A stretch of 64,000 nt of DNA from Rhizaria sp. SCN 62-66 (Eukaryota; Rhizaria, unplaced). Positions 61,448 to 64,000 of this stretch are shown in pieces (positions within the stretch are counted from its first letter, which is position 1; every line of letters starts with the position of its first letter). Position numbers and translations under genes: made by a program. The DNA lies in assembly GCA_001724265.1 (NCBI GenBank), contig MEDY01000002.1:1-64000 (forward strand), written 5' to 3'. The notes below the pieces were generated by a model that was not told the origin of the DNA, did no database searches, and worked only from the letters and a program-made list of their open reading frames with translations.

Positions 61448-64000
61448 ATGGACGGCCTGATTCCCGTAAGCTCCGTCCAGGCTTTTGCGTCCTCGCGCCG
61501 CGTCCGCTCTATCCAAGGCGTCTCTCTGCTGTCTTTGCGGCCCTCGCTGCTGGCCGACCCCAGCTTGGCCCTGCTCTGCACCCTCTCTCCCTGCTCGCCG
61601 TCACCCTCGCCCGCCAGCAGATCAACTCCCACTGCGAGCACCGCCAACGCGTACACGCAACCAGTGGCGCTCTCAGCGACCGCACTGCCGCCGTTCTTCG
61701 TCTCTTCTCTGTGCTCCGGGACGCTGAACCCGCACTGGGACATTTACCACTCATCCTCGGCCTCCGGGGGCGGCGCGGCCGCCGCGGCCGCTGTCATGGG
61801 CGGCGGCGGCGGCGGCGGCGTCGCCAACGCGGCCGAGCTCATGGCCCCCGCCGCGCCCGGCACCACGACGCTGCCGACGCCGTCGCCCTTCTCCCACGTC
61901 AGTGCCTCCGTCAGCAGTGCTTGCGATGGCTGTGCGCCTGATGGAGGCGTCCGGTCGCTAATCACGGACAGGGCGTGTGTTCTGCGGATCTATGCACAAC
62001 GCACAGTCTCTGCTTTATCTAGCTCCAGCTGTGGCGTTAACGCTCACGCTACTCAGCCTTGTGTTTCAACTGGCTCAGGTTCTAGCTCGAGTGCGAATGC
62101 TCAAAGTGGTGGTCAGCTGTGCGATGACTACTGGGACTTTGACGGGCTCTGGGCTCGTGATCACATCAAGGCTGGTCTAAGTACTCTCACCTTCACGTCT
62201 AACAGCAACAGCACAGTCGTTGCAGATGCTAAGTCCAAGGACAAATATAAGCTTTCTCCCGTCTCAGAGGCTGAGGCGGCCGTTGTATTCGCTGCCAGCG
62301 GCGGCGCCAACACCATCATCCCTTTCCTCTCGCCCACCAGTGGCAGCGCCTGCGCCAACACTGGCAATAGTTCAGGCGGCGAGAAACGCGTGTTGTACCG
62401 ACTCATCACAGTCGTTGTAGACCTGACCACGCTGCAGCCGTTGCGTGAGCTGTCTTTCTTGCCGCACTTGCTCTCGCCGTTGCAGCACCGTATCGTCGTC
62501 CACTTACCGGAGGGTGCTTTTACGATCCCCTTGCCTAACCTACTTACATCCATCGAGTGCGAGCACAACAGCAGCAGTATCGCCGCTCTAAGTAGCCCCT
62601 TAGATAGCAACAGCCACAGCGACTCATCACTCGTCCCCGCGTCTAACGATTCGCATGTAAGTACCACGCTTGCACTCCTGCCCTTGGCCGCTGCCATGGC
62701 CACCCTGAACACCAATTCCTCTTCCGTAGACTCGACATCAGCACAACAGAAACAGCAGCAGCAGATGTTGCTCTCACCTCTGTCAGTTGCACTCGGCCTC
62801 GCCCTGTCGCCCCATTACCGCACCACCGCTTCCGCAGCCGCCTCAGCCTCCGCCGGCGCTGGCGCCTCAGGCTCAGGCCCAGCCTCGGCCGCCGCCGGCG
62901 CCGGCACGGGCTCCGGGAGCGTGCTGGCCCTATCCGCCGCCGCCGCGGCCGCCGCGGCCGCCGCGACTGCCGCGACGACGGCGGACACGGCCTTCGCGTC
63001 CTTCTTCCCCCTGCTGCCGCCTGGTGGCACCGCGGCCCCCGTCTCCGTCGCAGCGATGCTGCGCCCCAGCTCCGCGGGCGCGGTCTTCACAGAGCCCCCC
63101 GTGGTGCTCGTGCCGCTGCCGCGCGCGCTCTCGTATGTTAAGCCGCCCGCCATGGCGGTAGCGACGCTAGCGGACCCGGAGGTACTGACCACCGCGCCAT
63201 ACTCGACCGGTGCAAGTGCCGCGGTCAGTAGCGAAGTAAGTACCTCCTTAGTCACGGTCGACAACATCCGTCTCCAACTGCACACCAACAGCAATGCCTC
63301 TGGGGATATCAACGACACAACTGCTACAGCTGCGGCGGCTACGACTGCGCCTGTCGAGCACGGGACTGTCGTGCTTCTGGTTGAGCCCGCCGCCACTGCG
63401 GCGCTGACATCCCCCGCCGCGCTGGCCGCGCCGGTTCTCGTCAGCACGAGTCTGGGCGTCGTCGCTATCCAGCCCCCGCCGCCCGTGACCAACGGCGACG
63501 GGGATTCGCCGTTCTCGCCCTCGCCCGCGCAGAACGCCGACTCCGTGATCGCGAACCCGGATAACACCACCGCGGTGACCCTGCCCGGTGCACCGAGCGC
63601 GGCCAGCGGCAGCGCCAATGCGGCGGTGTGTGCTGGGCGGATGGCAGCGGCGCGCGCGGCGGCTGCGGCGGCGGAGGCTGTCGCTGCCATTGCCACCACC
63701 GGCGGCGCCTCCCCGGGCTGTGACATCTCTTCTTCAGGCAGTCCGAGCAATGCCTATGGCGCTGCGGCTGTCGGGGCTGACGACGCGAGTGAGATGCACA
63801 GTGAGCAGAAGCATCAGCTGCTGGCGAGCGTCGTCCCCTTCGTGCCGGCCGTCGGCCTGGTCGTCGCAAACGTCACCGCGTCGTCGGCGTCATTGCTAGC
63901 GGCAGCTCACCACACCGCGACCCACAGCAACTTCACCTCGAGCAACCTTGGCACTGGCGCTGGCGCTGGCTCAGTGTTTGGGACCAACCCTGGCTCTAAC
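61448..64000 (+). CDS. UVRAG: UVRAG/Vps38-like PI3K complex II subunit (3' partial)
   Basis: The frame is open from ATG 61448 to the window end (851 codons) with no TAA, TGA or TAG. UVRAG/Vps38 joins Vps34, Vps15 and Beclin/Atg6 in endosomal and autophagic PI3-kinase complex II. Similarity is to the N-terminal C2 region, recalled not aligned: SSRRVRSIQGVSLLSLRP (like RRLRNLRNIVARNI), FVSSLCSGTLNPHWDIY (like SLNPTW), RACVLRIYAQ, then KRVLYRLITVVVDLTTLQPL (like YQLLIEWKVCLDGLKYL) and QHRIVVHLPEGAFTIPL (like NEIIFGLNDGYYGAP). Ala-, Ser- and Gly-rich inserts separate these blocks. The coiled coil expected downstream is not reached in the window. In-frame TAGs just upstream mean the start could lie farther 5', but that sequence is AT-rich. 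Confidence in the frame is high; in the family, moderate. Confidence 0.62.
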   Translation, partial: MDGLIPVSSVQAFASSRRVRSIQGVSLLSLRPSLLADPSLALLCTLSPCSPSPSPASRSTPTASTANAYTQPVALSATALPPFFVSSLCSGTLNPHWDIYHSSSASGGGAAAAAAVMGGGGGGGVANAAELMAPAAPGTTTLPTPSPFSHVSASVSSACDGCAPDGGVRSLITDRACVLRIYAQRTVSALSSSSCGVNAHATQPCVSTGSGSSSSANAQSGGQLCDDYWDFDGLWARDHIKAGLSTLTFTSNSNSTVVADAKSKDKYKLSPVSEAEAAVVFAASGGANTIIPFLSPTSGSACANTGNSSGGEKRVLYRLITVVVDLTTLQPLRELSFLPHLLSPLQHRIVVHLPEGAFTIPLPNLLTSIECEHNSSSIAALSSPLDSNSHSDSSLVPASNDSHVSTTLALLPLAAAMATLNTNSSSVDSTSAQQKQQQQMLLSPLSVALGLALSPHYRTTASAAASASAGAGASGSGPASAAAGAGTGSGSVLALSAAAAAAAAAATAATTADTAFASFFPLLPPGGTAAPVSVAAMLRPSSAGAVFTEPPVVLVPLPRALSYVKPPAMAVATLADPEVLTTAPYSTGASAAVSSEVSTSLVTVDNIRLQLHTNSNASGDINDTTATAAAATTAPVEHGTVVLLVEPAATAALTSPAALAAPVLVSTSLGVVAIQPPPPVTNGDGDSPFSPSPAQNADSVIANPDNTTAVTLPGAPSAASGSANAAVCAGRMAAARAAAAAAEAVAAIATTGGASPGCDISSSGSPSNAYGAAAVGADDASEMHSEQKHQLLASVVPFVPAVGLVVANVTASSASLLAAAHHTATHSNFTSSNLGTGAGAGSVFGTNPGSN

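Larger units (their letters stand above)
5784..63147. repeat. Dispersed GGCGGCTTRACTTC motif family (both orientations)
   Basis: Forward copies include 5784-5798, 6141-6155, 6798-6810 and 7689-7700. Reverse copies (GAAGTYARGCCGCC) include 8547-8559, 12844-12857, 39971-39984, 39992-40004, 53049-53062, 53070-53080, 56359-56371, 56380-56392, 59712-59725 and 63136-63147. Depending on frame and strand they encode GGLTS, EVKPP or GSQAA. Confidence 0.65.
612..63244. repeat. Dispersed GTAAGTACC motif family (both orientations)
   Basis: Exact GTAAGTACC occurs on + at 10179, 25706, 50220, 56421, 62657 and 63236. Its complement GGTACTTAC occurs at 612, 49699, 50055 and 50324. TCTAAGTACC variants lie at 9686, 9779 and 58343, and many GTAAGTGCC or CACTTAC variants occur. 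Nearly all lie inside giant-gene reading frames. Confidence 0.65.

Overview
This is nuclear DNA from a eukaryote, probably a single-celled one whose lineage I cannot name. It has GT-AG introns, a secreted KDEL-ending protein, TOR-pathway and PI3K-complex homologues, and AATAAA signals. Genes are dense and carry few introns. The proteins fall into two classes. Three compact, repeat-free genes are mitoribosomal uS17m, a Canopy-family ER protein and isopentenyl-diphosphate isomerase. The others are very large proteins swollen by poly-Q, -A, -S, -N and -G tracts. Coding DNA of the giants is strongly GC-rich; introns and intergenic spacers are AT-rich.

The main result is that TAG appears to be a sense codon, most likely glutamine. 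Seven in-frame TAG codons interrupt three otherwise open genes: five in the zinc-finger gene (18225, 19074, 19326, 19719, 19791), one in the giant minus-strand gene (43348-43350) and one in the helicase gene (49773). No gene ends with TAG: four end with TAA and three with TGA. One TAG lies between the third and fourth zinc ligands of a PARP-type zinc finger.

Layout from left to right: Raptor, the TORC1 scaffold (1-17028, +, 5' end outside the window, two introns, one frameshift in a CAG run). A PARP-type zinc-finger protein (17859-21869, +). uS17m (22667-23152, -), divergent from the Canopy/saposin-like protein (23925-24983, +). A giant unrecognised protein of about 6,260 residues (25295-44085, -, one TAG and one frameshift in a CAA run), convergent with Canopy. 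A 1.9-kb spacer. IPP isomerase (45946-46942, +, one intron). A 4,222-residue UvrD/PcrA/Srs2-type DNA helicase (47856-60683, +, one intron). Finally a UVRAG/Vps38-like C2 protein (61448-64000, +, running off the window).

The four supported introns all start with GTACGY. Canonical-looking GTAAGT sequences occur many times inside reading frames and are evidently not spliced. At least three short DNA motifs (GGCGGCTTAACTTC, GTAAGTACC and GCTCACGGTCAC types) recur in both orientations and in several reading frames inside the giant genes. The genes are not an operon. Raptor and UVRAG both act in TOR/autophagy biology, but nothing here shows they are linked functionally.
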